A stretch of 64,000 nt of DNA from Leisingera sp. M658 (GCF_025144145.1 NZ_CP083546.1:1442501-1506500), one strand, 5' to 3'. Counted from the stretch's first letter, positions 17,986 to 27,447 are shown. Notes: generated from the sequence alone by a model not told the origin. Made by a program: numbers and translations.

Positions 17986-18993
17986 TCAGTTCGATATAAA
18001 AGCAGGGATGCCTTCGCGGATCACCGCGGAAAAGTCCGGGGTCACGCCGTGGGCCTGGGCAATCGGGGTAATGCTGCCCAAGGCACGCAGTTCATTGACT
18101 GTGCGGGTCTGGTCCAGCACGCCCTGTTCCCACGCATAATCCGGCAGATAACCATTGGCCAGCACCCGCCAGTCCAGCGGTACCTCATCTGCAAAGGCGC
18201 GGATCATTGTCATCACCACAGTGGTGCAATTGGTGGTGAGCGAGTTGTACCACTCTGGCCGGGCGGCAAGGCTGTTGGCGGCGCCGACATACTGCATCAG
18301 CAAGGCGCGGGCGGTCTCGGGGCTGACGTCAATGCGGAACAGCTGCACGTTTTCGCCGCGGGCGTTGGTGCGGGTGCCGACCACGTCGCGTTCATCGGCG
18401 GCAAGGATCACCAGGGTATTGGATTTGAAAAGGTCGGCGATGGGCGAGAAGCCGCCGCCGAGCTGGCGCCGCACCTCGACCGACCAGGCGATATGATCGC
18501 CGTTTTCAAAGCCGAAGCTGACGATCATATGCGCCATTTGCGGACCGGCCCAATAGGACATGAACAGATCCACGGTGTTGAGCGTGGTCAGGTCATAGCT
18601 GCGGGTCTCCCAGCTTTCGCTGAATTCTTCAGGGGTTTGCCAGGAAAAGTTGCGCACATCCGTGAGTGTGAGAGTATCGCCCGCAACCCGGCCGGTGACC
18701 TGGCGGGCCACGTCGGGGGACCAGTTGCGCGCGTCCGGCGGTGTGAGGGTGGACCACCACAAGATCACCGCGGCCAGCGCCAGCGTGAAGGTGGTCAGCG
18801 CGCGCAAGGCACGCCTGCGGAACAGACCGGCAATAACAGTGAGGCCCAGGATGGCAAACCCGCCTGCCAGCAGGCCGCGCGGCAGTGTGCCAAAAGGCAG
18901 CCGGTACCATAGCGCCAGGGCGGCCCAGGCGGTGGCCAGTGCCACGGCCAGAATGGCGATGGCGATCGCAATGCCCTTAATGAGTCTGAACAT
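17986..18993 (-). CDS. DUF4105 (Lnb N-terminal periplasmic) membrane protein
   Basis: The 335-residue protein has three N-terminal transmembrane helices (about 6-28, 38-58 and 62-82) and a periplasmic DUF4105 domain from about 110. NCTTVVMTMIRAF carries the conserved cysteine of the family and VSFGFENGDHIAWSVEVRR a conserved histidine, both suggestive of a papain/NlpC-like fold. AAGGGA precedes the ATG at 18993. The open frame continues upstream to 19950, but that part is antisense to the hydrolase gene and is rejected. Function is unknown. Confidence 0.8.
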   Translation of the reverse strand: MFRLIKGIAIAIAILAVALATAWAALALWYRLPFGTLPRGLLAGGFAILGLTVIAGLFRRRALRALTTFTLALAAVILWWSTLTPPDARNWSPDVARQVTGRVAGDTLTLTDVRNFSWQTPEEFSESWETRSYDLTTLNTVDLFMSYWAGPQMAHMIVSFGFENGDHIAWSVEVRRQLGGGFSPIADLFKSNTLVILAADERDVVGTRTNARGENVQLFRIDVSPETARALLMQYVGAANSLAARPEWYNSLTTNCTTVVMTMIRAFADEVPLDWRVLANGYLPDYAWEQGVLDQTRTVNELRALGSITPIAQAHGVTPDFSAVIREGIPAFISN

Positions 18994-19125
18994 GCCCAAG
19001 GTCCCTTGAAAATTTTCGCGGACCATAAGGAGGCAGGCGGGGGGCTTGCAAGCAGGGAGTGCCGGCGCTTGCGGGGCAGGCGCTGCCATGCCACATCTTA
19101 GGGAAAAGGACAGGAGACCAAAGAC

Positions 19126-19875
19126 ATGCCCGCCACATCTTTCCTCGAGACCGCCCAGGGCCGCCGGATTGCCTATCACAAGAGCGAAGGGCAGGGGCCG
19201 TGCGTGGTGTTTCTGGGCGGGCTGAAATCCGACATGGAAGGCACCAAGGCGGTGCACCTGGAAGCCTGGGCCAAGGCGCGCGGGCTGGCGTTTCTGCGGT
19301 TCGACTATTCCGGCCACGGCGAAAGCTCGGGCAGGTTTGAGGAAGGCTGTATCGGCGACTGGCATGAAGACACGCTGGAGGCGGTGGCGCAGCTTACCGA
19401 AGGGTACATCGTGCCGGTGGGATCGTCGATGGGCGGCTGGCAGGCACTGCTGCTGGCGCGCGAAATGCCGGAACGGATCAAGGGTTTGGTGACCATCGCT
19501 GCGGCGCCGGATTTCACCGAGGACGGGTATTGGGCCAATTTCTCGGATGCGCAGAAGGCTGAGCTGGAGGCCCAAGGCTATGTGGAGCTGCCCAGTGATT
19601 ACATGGAGCCCTATCACATCTCCAAGCGGATGATCGAAGATGGCCGCAAACGGCTGGTTCTGCGCACGCCGCTGTTCCTGCCCTTCAAAGTCCGCTGCCT
19701 GCAGGGGACCGCGGATACGGCTGTTTCGACGGAAACCGCGCTGCGGCTGATGGATCACGCGACCTGCCCGGATATGCGGCTCAGCCTGGTGAAAGATGCC
19801 GACCACCGGTTTTCGGACGAGGTTTGCCTGAAGATGATGGAAGACGCGGTGCTGGATGTTCTGGGCGTCACCTGA
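19126..19875 (+). CDS. Alpha/beta hydrolase (ABHD10-like)
   Basis: The 249-residue cytoplasmic hydrolase has nucleophile S101 in GSSMGGWQALLLARE, an acid in QGTADTAV and the catalytic histidine in KDADHRFSD. RFDYSGHGESSGRF forms the oxyanion region. The overall layout resembles the ABHD10/palmitoyl thioesterase-like group common in alphaproteobacteria. GGACAGGAG precedes the start. Substrate unknown. Confidence 0.85.
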   Translation: MPATSFLETAQGRRIAYHKSEGQGPCVVFLGGLKSDMEGTKAVHLEAWAKARGLAFLRFDYSGHGESSGRFEEGCIGDWHEDTLEAVAQLTEGYIVPVGSSMGGWQALLLAREMPERIKGLVTIAAAPDFTEDGYWANFSDAQKAELEAQGYVELPSDYMEPYHISKRMIEDGRKRLVLRTPLFLPFKVRCLQGTADTAVSTETALRLMDHATCPDMRLSLVKDADHRFSDEVCLKMMEDAVLDVLGVT

Positions 19876-19961
19876 TGCGGCGGTTTGGGCGCGCGCTGGA
19901 GCGGCCTGACGGCTGATGCAACGGGCATAGCGGAGTGGTTGAAAGTGCAAAGGATTCGTTC

Positions 19962-20387
19962 ATGGAACAGAGAGTAAGCCTGATTACGCTGGGTGTGCCG
20001 GACATGGAAAGGGCTGCTGCCTTTTACGAAGCTTTGGGGTGGCAGCGTGCTGAAAGCCCAGACGGGGTGATTGCCTTTGATCTGATCTCGCAGACCTTGG
20101 GGCTGTATCCGCTGGCAGCGCTGGCAGCCGAAATAGGCCTGCCGGAAGCGGAGCTGGGCACCGGTGCGGTGACGCTGAGCCATAATACCCGCAGCAAGGA
20201 GGACGTGGCTGTGCTGCTGACGGCAGCGGAGGCGGCTGGCGCAGAGGTTCTGAAACCTGCGCAGGATGTGTTCTGGGGCGGGCATCACGGCTATTTCCGC
20301 AGCCCGGACGGGCATATCTGGGAGATTGCCTTTAACCCATTCTCACCTTTGGCAGAGAATGGCGCGTTCCGCTGGAACGGCTACTAG
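19962..20387 (+). CDS. VOC-family protein
   Basis: A 141-residue vicinal oxygen chelate protein beginning MEQRVSLITLGVPDMERAAA and ending with WGGHHGYFRSPDGHIWEIAFNP, the typical second-module ending with a metal-binding glutamate. AAAGGA about 10 bases upstream supports ATG 19962 over the longer frame from 19935. Members include bleomycin-type binding proteins and dioxygenases; the reaction here is unknown. Confidence 0.85.
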   Translation: MEQRVSLITLGVPDMERAAAFYEALGWQRAESPDGVIAFDLISQTLGLYPLAALAAEIGLPEAELGTGAVTLSHNTRSKEDVAVLLTAAEAAGAEVLKPAQDVFWGGHHGYFRSPDGHIWEIAFNPFSPLAENGAFRWNGY

Positions 20388-20509
20388 GCGTGGCAGCGCA
20401 GCGGCAGCAGCTTTCTAAATCCCTGCCGCCGGGAGGTTTTTCTTGATCCCGGGGGAGGTTCTCCGCAGAGTTGAAACATCGGGTGGAAGGCAAACCGCGA
20501 GGGCAGGAT

Positions 20510-21235
20510 ATGCCTTATGACCAGCAACCGTGCCGCGAACCATTGGTTCTGCTGCCGGGGATGATGTGCGACGGCCGGATTTTTGATGCTCAGGTCCGGA
20601 GTTTTTCCGGCAGTATGCCTGTTATGGTGCTGCCGCTGGCGGGCGGCGACACGGTGGAAAAGATCGCTGTCCGGATGCTGGCACACCTGCCGCCGCGGTT
20701 TTCTTTGGCGGGTGTGTCGATGGGTGGCATCCTGGCGATGGAGCTGCTGCGCCGCGCACCGGAACGGATCAGCCGGTTGTGCATCATGGGGGCCAGCCCG
20801 CTGGCGGAGACGCCGGAGCAGGCTGCCGACCGGGAACCGCATATCATTGCAGCCCGGACCGGACGGCTGGAGGATGTGCTGCGCGAGACCCTGCCGATGG
20901 AGGCGCTGGCGCCGGGGCCGGGACGGCTGGAGGTCCACAATCTGTTCTGCCGCATGGGGATGGAGCTGGGGCCGGAAATGTATGTGGCGCAGGCCCGCGC
21001 GCTGCAGCGGCGGCCGGATCAGCAGGCAACGCTGCGGCGGACGCATGTTCCCACTCTGGTTTTGGGGGGAGAGCATGACACGATCACCCCGGTTGCCAAG
21101 CACCAGTTGCTGGCGCAGCTGATCCCGGATGCGCAGCTGCAGGTGATCCCCGAAGCCGGGCACATGCCGGTGCTGGAACAGCCGGATGCTGTGAACCGGG
21201 CGCTACTGCACTGGCTGGCGGTGCCTGTTTCTTAA
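20510..21235 (+). CDS. Alpha/beta hydrolase
   Basis: The 241-residue protein has LVLLPGMMCDGRIFD at the N-terminus, nucleophile serine in LAGVSMGGILAMELLRR, acid in LGGEHDTITP and histidine in PEAGHMPVLEQP. AGGAT before the ATG at 20510 supports this start over 20471. Similar proteins are annotated as carboxylesterases or enol-lactonase-like; no specific substrate can be assigned. The end overlaps the convergent DUF6151 gene by 4 bases. Confidence 0.85.
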   Translation: MPYDQQPCREPLVLLPGMMCDGRIFDAQVRSFSGSMPVMVLPLAGGDTVEKIAVRMLAHLPPRFSLAGVSMGGILAMELLRRAPERISRLCIMGASPLAETPEQAADREPHIIAARTGRLEDVLRETLPMEALAPGPGRLEVHNLFCRMGMELGPEMYVAQARALQRRPDQQATLRRTHVPTLVLGGEHDTITPVAKHQLLAQLIPDAQLQVIPEAGHMPVLEQPDAVNRALLHWLAVPVS

Positions 21236-21804
21236 GGGGAGAGTTTTGCGCGCTGGTCTTTGCTGAGCAATTCGGGTTCAGCCACCGGTTTGCCTGTTTG
21301 TGCATTAAAGAACGGCGTTTCCCGCCACTTGCCGGACAGCCGAGAGGTGATCATCCGGCTAAGGATGCCCCAGGCCATAACTCCGCCGCCCTTGGTCCGG
21401 GACTGTTTGCCCGTGACTGGGAGGAAAGCCTTGGCGCGGATTTTGCCAAGTGCGGATTTATCTTCGAACAAGTCCGAGCGCATCCCGGCGAAGGGCAGCG
21501 TGGGTTTGGCCAGCGTGTTGGCAAAAGGGGTGCCGCAGCAGGCGGTGTACCAGCGCAGCGGGCCGCGGGGGCCAAGGCGCAGCGCTTTCAGATGCGTCGC
21601 GCCTTGGGTGATGGAAATGCTGTCCGGTGCCAGCTGAAACAGGTCCACCGGATCCGGTGCCGGATCCGGCTGGCCGTGGTACAGCTCATTGGCGCGGCAA
21701 TCGGGGCAGTAGCAGACCACGCGGGTGCCGCTTTTTACACCCTGTGCGGAAACTTCGCCGCACAGGGCCCCGCACTTACAGGAAAACGCCAGCCCGCCGC
21801 CCAT
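21232..21804 (-). CDS. DUF6151 zinc-ribbon protein (GFA-like) downstream of phaZ
   Basis: The 190-residue protein carries cysteine pairs resembling the GFA/centromere-V zinc fold: CKCGALCG, CYCPDC and ACCGTPF. Its start is 4 bases after the phaZ stop, so it is cotranscribed with the depolymerase. The function is unknown; glutathione-dependent formaldehyde activation is not implied. Confidence 0.75.
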   Translation of the reverse strand: MGGGLAFSCKCGALCGEVSAQGVKSGTRVVCYCPDCRANELYHGQPDPAPDPVDLFQLAPDSISITQGATHLKALRLGPRGPLRWYTACCGTPFANTLAKPTLPFAGMRSDLFEDKSALGKIRAKAFLPVTGKQSRTKGGGVMAWGILSRMITSRLSGKWRETPFFNAQTGKPVAEPELLSKDQRAKLSP

Positions 21805-21808
21805 GCCG

Positions 21809-23083
21809 TCAGGCAGCCGTGTTCTTGTTGGCCGGTTTGCGGCCAGGTTTTTTGCGGCTGTTTGCGTTCATGAAATCAATCACCAGCGGACGGATGTTGT
21901 CGCGCCAGCTGCGGCCGGCAAAGATGCCATAGTGGCCGGCACCCGGCTCCAGGTGGCTGGCCTTCATGCTTTCGGGCAGGCCGGTGCAAAGATCCAGCGC
22001 CGCGACGCATTGGCCGGGGGCAGAGATATCGTCCTTGGCGCCTTCGACAGTTTTCACCGCAACATTGGTGATCTTGCCGATATCGACCTTGTGGCCGTTG
22101 ACCACAAATTCGTTGCGGGCGATCTCGCGTCTTTTGAAGACACGCTCGACGGTGGACAGGTAGAACTCGGCTGTCATGTCCATGACGGCAAGATATTCGT
22201 CGTAGAAACGGTTGTGGGCGTCGTGATCCGAAGCCTCGCCGCGGGAAACGCGATGGATCTGGTCCATGAAGGCCTTGGAGTGGCGCTCGCCGTTCATCGA
22301 CATGAAGGAGGACAGCTGCAGCAGGCCCGGATAGACCTTGCGCCCGACACCTTTGTTTTTGTAGCCGACACGCTGGATCATGGTTTCCTCCAGCTGGCCC
22401 ATGGTGACGCGCCGGCCAAAGTCTGTGACCTCGGTCGGGGTGGCGTCCGGGTCCACCGGGCCGCCGATCAGGGTCAGCGACGACGGCTGCGCCTTGGGGT
22501 CCTGCTCGGCCAGATAAGCGGTTGCGGCCAGGGTCAGCGGCACCGGCTGGCAGACCGCGACAACATGGGTGTCGGGGCCCATTTCGCGCATGAAATCGAC
22601 GAGGTAGAGCGTGTAATCCTCGACGTCGAATTTTCCTGCGGAAACAGGTATATCGCGGGCATTGTGCCAGTCCGTCACATAGACTTCACAATTGACGATC
22701 AGGCTTTGGACGGTGGACCGCAGGAGAGTGGCGTAATGACCGGACATCGGCGCAACCAGCAGCACCTTGCGCGGCTGTTCCTCGCGTCCGTTGACCTTGA
22801 AATGGATCAGATCGCCGAACGGGCGTTCGACAACAGTGGTGATGTCCACCAGATGGTCTTTGCCGTCTTCGCAGGTGAAAGTGCGGATGCCCCAGTCCGG
22901 TTTCACCACCATCCGCTGGTAAGTACGTTCCGTCACTTCACCCCAGGCGGCCATCCAGCTGAGCGCAGGGTTTGGCAAGGCGGAAAAGACCGGGTAAGAT
23001 GCCATGGAAAGGGCGGTTGCGCCCAACCATTGGTTGGTGTTCCGGACGGTCTCCATCAGATCGTAGGTCATCATGTATCGCAT
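21809..23083 (-). CDS. phaZ: Intracellular polyhydroxyalkanoate depolymerase
   Basis: The 424-residue protein mobilises PHA granules. It has the family N-terminus MRYMMTYDLMETVRNTNQW and a CQPVPLTLA motif with nucleophile C178 instead of the serine of a lipase box, as in Cupriavidus PhaZ1-type depolymerases. The C-terminus GAGHYGIFAGRSWRDNIRP contains the catalytic histidine, and a basic tail follows. GAAGGAG precedes ATG 23083. It is divergent from phaC and shares its regulatory region. Confidence 0.95.
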   Translation of the reverse strand: MRYMMTYDLMETVRNTNQWLGATALSMASYPVFSALPNPALSWMAAWGEVTERTYQRMVVKPDWGIRTFTCEDGKDHLVDITTVVERPFGDLIHFKVNGREEQPRKVLLVAPMSGHYATLLRSTVQSLIVNCEVYVTDWHNARDIPVSAGKFDVEDYTLYLVDFMREMGPDTHVVAVCQPVPLTLAATAYLAEQDPKAQPSSLTLIGGPVDPDATPTEVTDFGRRVTMGQLEETMIQRVGYKNKGVGRKVYPGLLQLSSFMSMNGERHSKAFMDQIHRVSRGEASDHDAHNRFYDEYLAVMDMTAEFYLSTVERVFKRREIARNEFVVNGHKVDIGKITNVAVKTVEGAKDDISAPGQCVAALDLCTGLPESMKASHLEPGAGHYGIFAGRSWRDNIRPLVIDFMNANSRKKPGRKPANKNTAA

Positions 23084-23154
23084 GCGTGTCTCCTTCGGGT
23101 TCTGCCCCTGCGTCATCGGATCGTCAAATCCGGAACATTGGACCAATCGCCGCT

Positions 23155-23186
23155 TTGCCCTGAAAAATGCAGAAGAGTATTCTGCA
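23155..23186 (+). promoter_or_regulatory. phaC promoter with overlapping PhaR-type operator
   Basis: TTGCCC (23155-23160), a 17-base spacer and TATTCT (23178-23183) form a sigma-70 promoter. The perfect inverted repeat TGCAGAA-N5-TTCTGCA (23168-23186) covers the -10 box. TGCAG-type sites are what PhaR recognises in Paracoccus and Rhodobacter, so repression of phaC (and perhaps divergent phaZ) is likely. Confidence 0.6.
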
Positions 23187-23216
23187 TAGCAGAAAGCCTA
23201 TGAGGGATTCTTTTAT

Positions 23217-25019
23217 ATGACAACTAGTGACGAATTATCCGCAGCGCCCAATTCTGAGAGCATTGAAAAGCTTAAGGAAAACATGAGCCGTGTTGAGGAG
23301 CTGACTAAGCGTCTGGCCGATGTCATGTCCCGGAAGACCCCGCATAACGCCGCTTTGGACGGTCCGAATCAAGAGCTTTATGCGCGTGCAGCAACTGCGT
23401 ATTGGACCGAAGCGATGCAGAACCCTGCCAAGATCCTGGAGCAGCAGGTGGCATACTGGAGCAAATCGGTGCTGAATTTCGCCGAAGCGCAGAAGGCCCT
23501 GGCCGGACAGATGGACAGCCCGGACGATGGCAGCCCCAAGGACCGCCGGTTTTCGAATCCGCTGTGGGAGAGCAGCCCGTATTTCCACTTTGTGAAACAG
23601 CAATACATGACCAACGCCGATGCGATCCGCAATGCGGTGCAGGATGCGGACGAATTGGACAGCAAGGACAAGCAGCGGCTGACGTATTTTGCCGACCAGA
23701 TCATCGAGATGATGTCGCCGACCAATTTTCTGCCCACCAACCCGGATGCGCTGGAGCGGGCCGTTGCGACCGAAGGCCAGTCTTTGATCGACGGGCTGGA
23801 GAACCTGGTCACCGACCTTGAAGCCAACAATGGCGAGTTGGTGGTGCGGCTGGCGGATGAGAGCGCCTTTGAGCTGGGCGGCAATATCGCCACCACGCCC
23901 GGCGATGTGGTCTATCGCAACCGGATGATGGAGCTGATCCAATACAAGCCCGCGACGGAAACCGTGCATGAGACCCCGATTGTCCTGTTCCCGCCCTGGA
24001 TCAATAAGTTCTACATCCTGGATTTGAAGGCACAGAACAGCATGATCAAATGGGTGACCGAGCAGGGCTATACCCTGTTTGTCGTCTCCTGGGTCAATGC
24101 GGATGCCAGCCATGCCGAGGTGGGGATGGAGGATTACATCCAAGAAGGCATCCTGACCGCGATTGAGACCGCCAAGGAGATCTGCAAGGTCAAGCAGGTG
24201 AACGCTGTGGGTTACTGCATCGCCGGCAGCACGCTGAGCCTGACCTTGTCGCTGTTGAAGCAGCGCGGCGACACTTCGGTGAAATCGGCGACTTTCTTTA
24301 CCACGCTGACCGACTTTGGCGAACAGGGCGAATTCACCCCGTTCCTGCAGAATGACTTTGTTGACGGGATCGAGGCGCAAGTGGAAGAGGAAGGGCTGCT
24401 GCGCTCCTGGGTGATTGCACGCACCATGTCATTCCTGCGGTCCAAGGATCTGATCTATGGTCCCGCCGTCAAAAGCTACATGATGGGCGAGACGCCGCCG
24501 GCCTTTGATCTGCTGTATTGGAACGGTGACGGCGCCAATCTGCCGGGCCGTATGGCGGTGCAGTATCTGCGGGGCCTGTGCCAGAACAATGAATTTGTTC
24601 GCGACGGGTTTGAGCTGATGGGCCACAAGCTGCACATCAAGGACGTGGATGTGCCGCTGATGTCGATCACCTGCGAGACCGACCATATCGCCCGCTGGAA
24701 AGACTGTTACCGCGGCGTGCAGCAGATGGGATCGCGCAGCAAAAGCTTCATCGTGTCGGAGTCCGGCCATATCGCGGGTATCGTCAACCCGCCCAGCAAA
24801 AAGAAGTACGGCCATTACACCAACGCTGATCTGAAAGGCGATAGCGAGGCCTGGATGGCAGGGGCGGAATACCACGAAGGCTCCTGGTGGCCGCGCTGGA
24901 ATGAGTGGCTGAAAAAGCGGTCCGGCAAGCAGGTTCCTGCCCGCGAAGCAGGGGATTCGGGTTATCCTTCTTTGATGCCTGCTCCTGGATCCTATGTAAG
25001 GGTCAAGGCAAACCGTTGA
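23217..25019 (+). CDS. phaC: Class I poly(3-hydroxyalkanoate) synthase
   Basis: The 600-residue granule-bound enzyme polymerises hydroxyacyl-CoA. The lipase-box-like GYCIAG places nucleophile C334, with D489 in CETDHIARW and H518 in SESGHIAGI completing the triad, spaced as in Cupriavidus PhaC. Length and N-terminal domain fit class I. GAGGG lies upstream of the ATG. phaP follows after 132 bases with its own promoter. Confidence 0.97.
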   Translation: MTTSDELSAAPNSESIEKLKENMSRVEELTKRLADVMSRKTPHNAALDGPNQELYARAATAYWTEAMQNPAKILEQQVAYWSKSVLNFAEAQKALAGQMDSPDDGSPKDRRFSNPLWESSPYFHFVKQQYMTNADAIRNAVQDADELDSKDKQRLTYFADQIIEMMSPTNFLPTNPDALERAVATEGQSLIDGLENLVTDLEANNGELVVRLADESAFELGGNIATTPGDVVYRNRMMELIQYKPATETVHETPIVLFPPWINKFYILDLKAQNSMIKWVTEQGYTLFVVSWVNADASHAEVGMEDYIQEGILTAIETAKEICKVKQVNAVGYCIAGSTLSLTLSLLKQRGDTSVKSATFFTTLTDFGEQGEFTPFLQNDFVDGIEAQVEEEGLLRSWVIARTMSFLRSKDLIYGPAVKSYMMGETPPAFDLLYWNGDGANLPGRMAVQYLRGLCQNNEFVRDGFELMGHKLHIKDVDVPLMSITCETDHIARWKDCYRGVQQMGSRSKSFIVSESGHIAGIVNPPSKKKYGHYTNADLKGDSEAWMAGAEYHEGSWWPRWNEWLKKRSGKQVPAREAGDSGYPSLMPAPGSYVRVKANR

Positions 25020-25046
25020 TTTGACGGGATTTGCGATTTTTTTCTG

Positions 25047-25094
25047 CACTGCAGCATTAAAAACCTTGAAATGCTGCAGTGCGGCACGCATATT
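25047..25094 (+). promoter_or_regulatory. phaP promoter with 12-bp inverted repeat (PhaR operator)
   Basis: CACTGCAGCATT (25047-25058) and AATGCTGCAGTG (25070-25081) are perfect inverted copies with an 11-base spacer. The right arm lies within a promoter formed by TTGAAA (25066-25071), 17 bases and CATATT (25089-25094). Both arms contain CTGCAG, matching the TGC-rich PhaR consensus known from Paracoccus phaP. Confidence 0.7.
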
Positions 25095-25151
25095 CCTCTC
25101 ATGCTAAGAGCGCAGGATGGTCCTGCTGCAGCTTTCTGAGGAATTAGAACT

Positions 25152-25601
25152 ATGGCAAAGACCCAAGACTTCACCGCGATGATGAAAGACTTCATGGGCG
25201 CATTCCCGGTCGACACCAAAGCGATGGAAGACGTTTTCAAAAACACCGCAGCCCTGAACGAGAAGCTGTCCGCCGTTGCGCTGGACGCTGCCGGCAAATC
25301 CGCTGAGCTGTCGAACAAGTGGACCAAAGAAACCATCTCCAAGCTGGGCGATGTGTCCAAAGTCAAAGCCGACCCGGCCGACTATGCCAAAGCCGCAACC
25401 GATTTCGCCTCTGCTTCCGCTGAAGTGGCTGCTGAAAACATGGCTGCCTTTGCTGAGATCGCCAAGAAGGTCCAGATGGAAACCGTTGAGCTGGTGATGG
25501 CTGCCGGCAAAGACATGGGCGAAGAAGCCACCGCAGCTGTGAAAAAGGCCACCGACGAAGTGACCTCCGCTGCGAAAAAAGCTTCGGCTACTGCAAAGTA
25601 A
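25152..25601 (+). CDS. phaP: Phasin
   Basis: The 149-residue helical, Ala/Lys-rich protein coats PHA granules and controls their size. It has the phasin_2 pattern: FMGAFPVDTKAMEDVFKNTA, long amphipathic helices and an alanine/lysine-rich tail. TGAGGAATTAG lies before the ATG. A separate strong promoter and operator upstream fit the high expression of phasins when granules form. Confidence 0.93.
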   Translation: MAKTQDFTAMMKDFMGAFPVDTKAMEDVFKNTAALNEKLSAVALDAAGKSAELSNKWTKETISKLGDVSKVKADPADYAKAATDFASASAEVAAENMAAFAEIAKKVQMETVELVMAAGKDMGEEATAAVKKATDEVTSAAKKASATAK

Positions 25602-25654
25602 GATCGACCACAGACCGGCCCTGGCTCTCCTCCCTGACGGAGCCGGACTGTGAG

Positions 25655-25682
25655 AAAGGGCGGGCCGCAAGGCCTGCCCTTT
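25655..25682 (+). terminator. Intrinsic terminator after phaP
   Basis: A 12-bp stem with one G-T pair (25655-25666 and 25671-25682) around GCAA, T-rich at the 3' end. It lies 54 bases after phaP and 14 bases before the end of the convergent cyclase gene, so it may act in both directions. Confidence 0.75.
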
Positions 25683-25695
25683 TGCCGTTCAGGGG

Positions 25696-27447
25696 TCAGT
25701 CCGGCAACCCGGCCCGCCGCAGACCGTCGCAGTAATGCTCCAGATCTTCTGCTCTGACAAAGGGCAGGGTCTTGCTGATACGGGCGAGCGAAAACTCTGG
25801 CTCCAGGCCAAGGATACGCCCGCATTCCCGTGCTGCCGCAGCCCTGTCTCCCAGTTGTGCGTAGCAGGCAGCCAGATGGCGGTGCGGGGCCGGAAAGCCG
25901 GGAAACAGCCCGACAGCCTTGTTCACTTCAGATATGCCGGGGCGGTATTCCCGGCACATATACAGCGCCAGCCCCCTGAACCAGTGGAAGTAGGTTGGAT
26001 GGAACGGGTTGCGGCCAGAGGCTTGATCCAATTCGGCAAGGGCCTTTTCGGGCTGGCCCCGGTACACATAAGACAGGCCGCGGAAAGCCATTGCGTCAGT
26101 GTCGTTCGGGTTCAGGGCAAGGGCGCGCTGGAAATGGTCTTCTGCCAGAGAAAATTCTCCCTTGAACAGATGCATGACGGCCAGACGGCGCTGCACGACG
26201 CTGTCCAGCGGGTCGATACGGGCGGCGCGGCGCAGATACGGGAAGGCCTGATCCAGGGTGTCTTCAGGGGACAGGCCCCAGCCGCTCATCCATTCGACCA
26301 GGAATGTGAGCGCCAATCCGGAATAGGCCGACGGATTCCCAGGATCGCTGTCACAGGCATTCTGGTACAATTCCCGGCACTGATACAAAGTGTCCCGGGT
26401 GTCTAGGATCAGAGCTTTGGCTTGCAGGACCAGTTCCTTGGATGTCCAAGGGCCGCCGCTGGCCAGAACTTCGGCTGATATGCGTTTTGCGGTGGCCTGC
26501 AATTGTCCGGCCAGGGTTTGGGTGATTTGCCGTGCCAAAGCATCCTGAAGGCTGAACCCGGCCTGATTTTCCAGATCGTATTGTTCACTAAGCAGCGTTG
26601 TACCGCTGTAGCCATCAGCCAGCGAAACAGCGACACGCAATTGTCCGGACCGTTGCCGCACCGTGCCCTCAACCAGGTAACGGACGCCCAATTCCACTGC
26701 AGCCAGGGATGTTTCAGATGCGCTGCCGGCAAAGCGGAGTGCAGTGGTGCGGGAAATGACACGCAGCTCACGGAACCGGGAAAGACCGATGGTTATGTCT
26801 TCGGTCAGGGTTTCAGAGAGACTGTCTGCTCCGGGTGCACCAGGTGATTTGTTCAGGAAAGGCAGAACGGCAACGGATACTTCGTAGGCGGGGCCTTCGG
26901 CCTCAAAGCGCGGCATCGGGTTTTCGGCTATGCGGAAGATCCGCACCGGGTCTGAGATGTTGCGGATCACCTGCAGGCCGAGGTCGTCAAAGGCTGCATT
27001 GATCCTGCCGCGGACCTGTTCTTGAACCGTGCCGGAAACACAGATTTCACCGGGTCCTGCAAGGCTTTCGAGGCGGGCGGCGATATTGACGCAATTGCCG
27101 AACAGATCGTCCCCGGCAGCAATGACGGTTCCTGTGTGAATTCCCATTCTCAGGTGCAGATGCGGCGGAGGATGGCTGGCAGCCGCGGCAGCGGTCCGCT
27201 TGGCAATCAGCAAGGCGGCTTTCACCGCTTGCACAGACGTTTGGAACTCCAGCAGAAAGCCGTCGCCCTGTGATTTGACAAGCCGGCCTGAATACTGCTG
27301 TGCGGCTGGCACGACGATATCGTCCGCAAGAGTGCGAACGGCAGCGACCGCTTCCGCCTCCCCGGTCTCAACCAGTGCGGAAAATCCAGCCACATCAGCG
27401 ATTAAAACAGCAGCTTGTCTTTGTCTGTCCCCTTGGTCAGCCATCAT
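25696..27447 (-). CDS. Class III adenylate cyclase with FlgO/TolB-like and TPR domains
   Basis: The protein of about 583 residues has an N-terminal class III nucleotide cyclase domain (about 10-175). Metal-binding aspartates are in AAVLIADVAGFSALVE and SQGDGFLLEF, and DDLFGNCVNIAARLESL matches the active-site helix. Then comes a beta-alpha domain beginning VAVLPFLNKSPGA (TolB_N/FlgO-like, about 190-320), and C-terminal TPR repeats from about 350. The layout is typical of soluble cAMP-producing regulators in rhizobia and roseobacters. ATGs at 27447 and 27444 both follow GCGGGA. It sits between phaP and phaR in opposite orientation. Confidence 0.85.
   Translation of the reverse strand: MMADQGDRQRQAAVLIADVAGFSALVETGEAEAVAAVRTLADDIVVPAAQQYSGRLVKSQGDGFLLEFQTSVQAVKAALLIAKRTAAAAASHPPPHLHLRMGIHTGTVIAAGDDLFGNCVNIAARLESLAGPGEICVSGTVQEQVRGRINAAFDDLGLQVIRNISDPVRIFRIAENPMPRFEAEGPAYEVSVAVLPFLNKSPGAPGADSLSETLTEDITIGLSRFRELRVISRTTALRFAGSASETSLAAVELGVRYLVEGTVRQRSGQLRVAVSLADGYSGTTLLSEQYDLENQAGFSLQDALARQITQTLAGQLQATAKRISAEVLASGGPWTSKELVLQAKALILDTRDTLYQCRELYQNACDSDPGNPSAYSGLALTFLVEWMSGWGLSPEDTLDQAFPYLRRAARIDPLDSVVQRRLAVMHLFKGEFSLAEDHFQRALALNPNDTDAMAFRGLSYVYRGQPEKALAELDQASGRNPFHPTYFHWFRGLALYMCREYRPGISEVNKAVGLFPGFPAPHRHLAACYAQLGDRAAAARECGRILGLEPEFSLARISKTLPFVRAEDLEHYCDGLRRAGLPD

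Noticed and set aside
18994-19950. N-terminal extension of the DUF4105 frame
   Set aside because: It runs antisense over the alpha/beta hydrolase gene; the membrane protein starts at 18993 with a good ribosome site.
21725-23203. 492-codon plus-strand open frame
   Set aside because: Antisense shadow of phaZ; third-position GC bias fits the phaZ frame.
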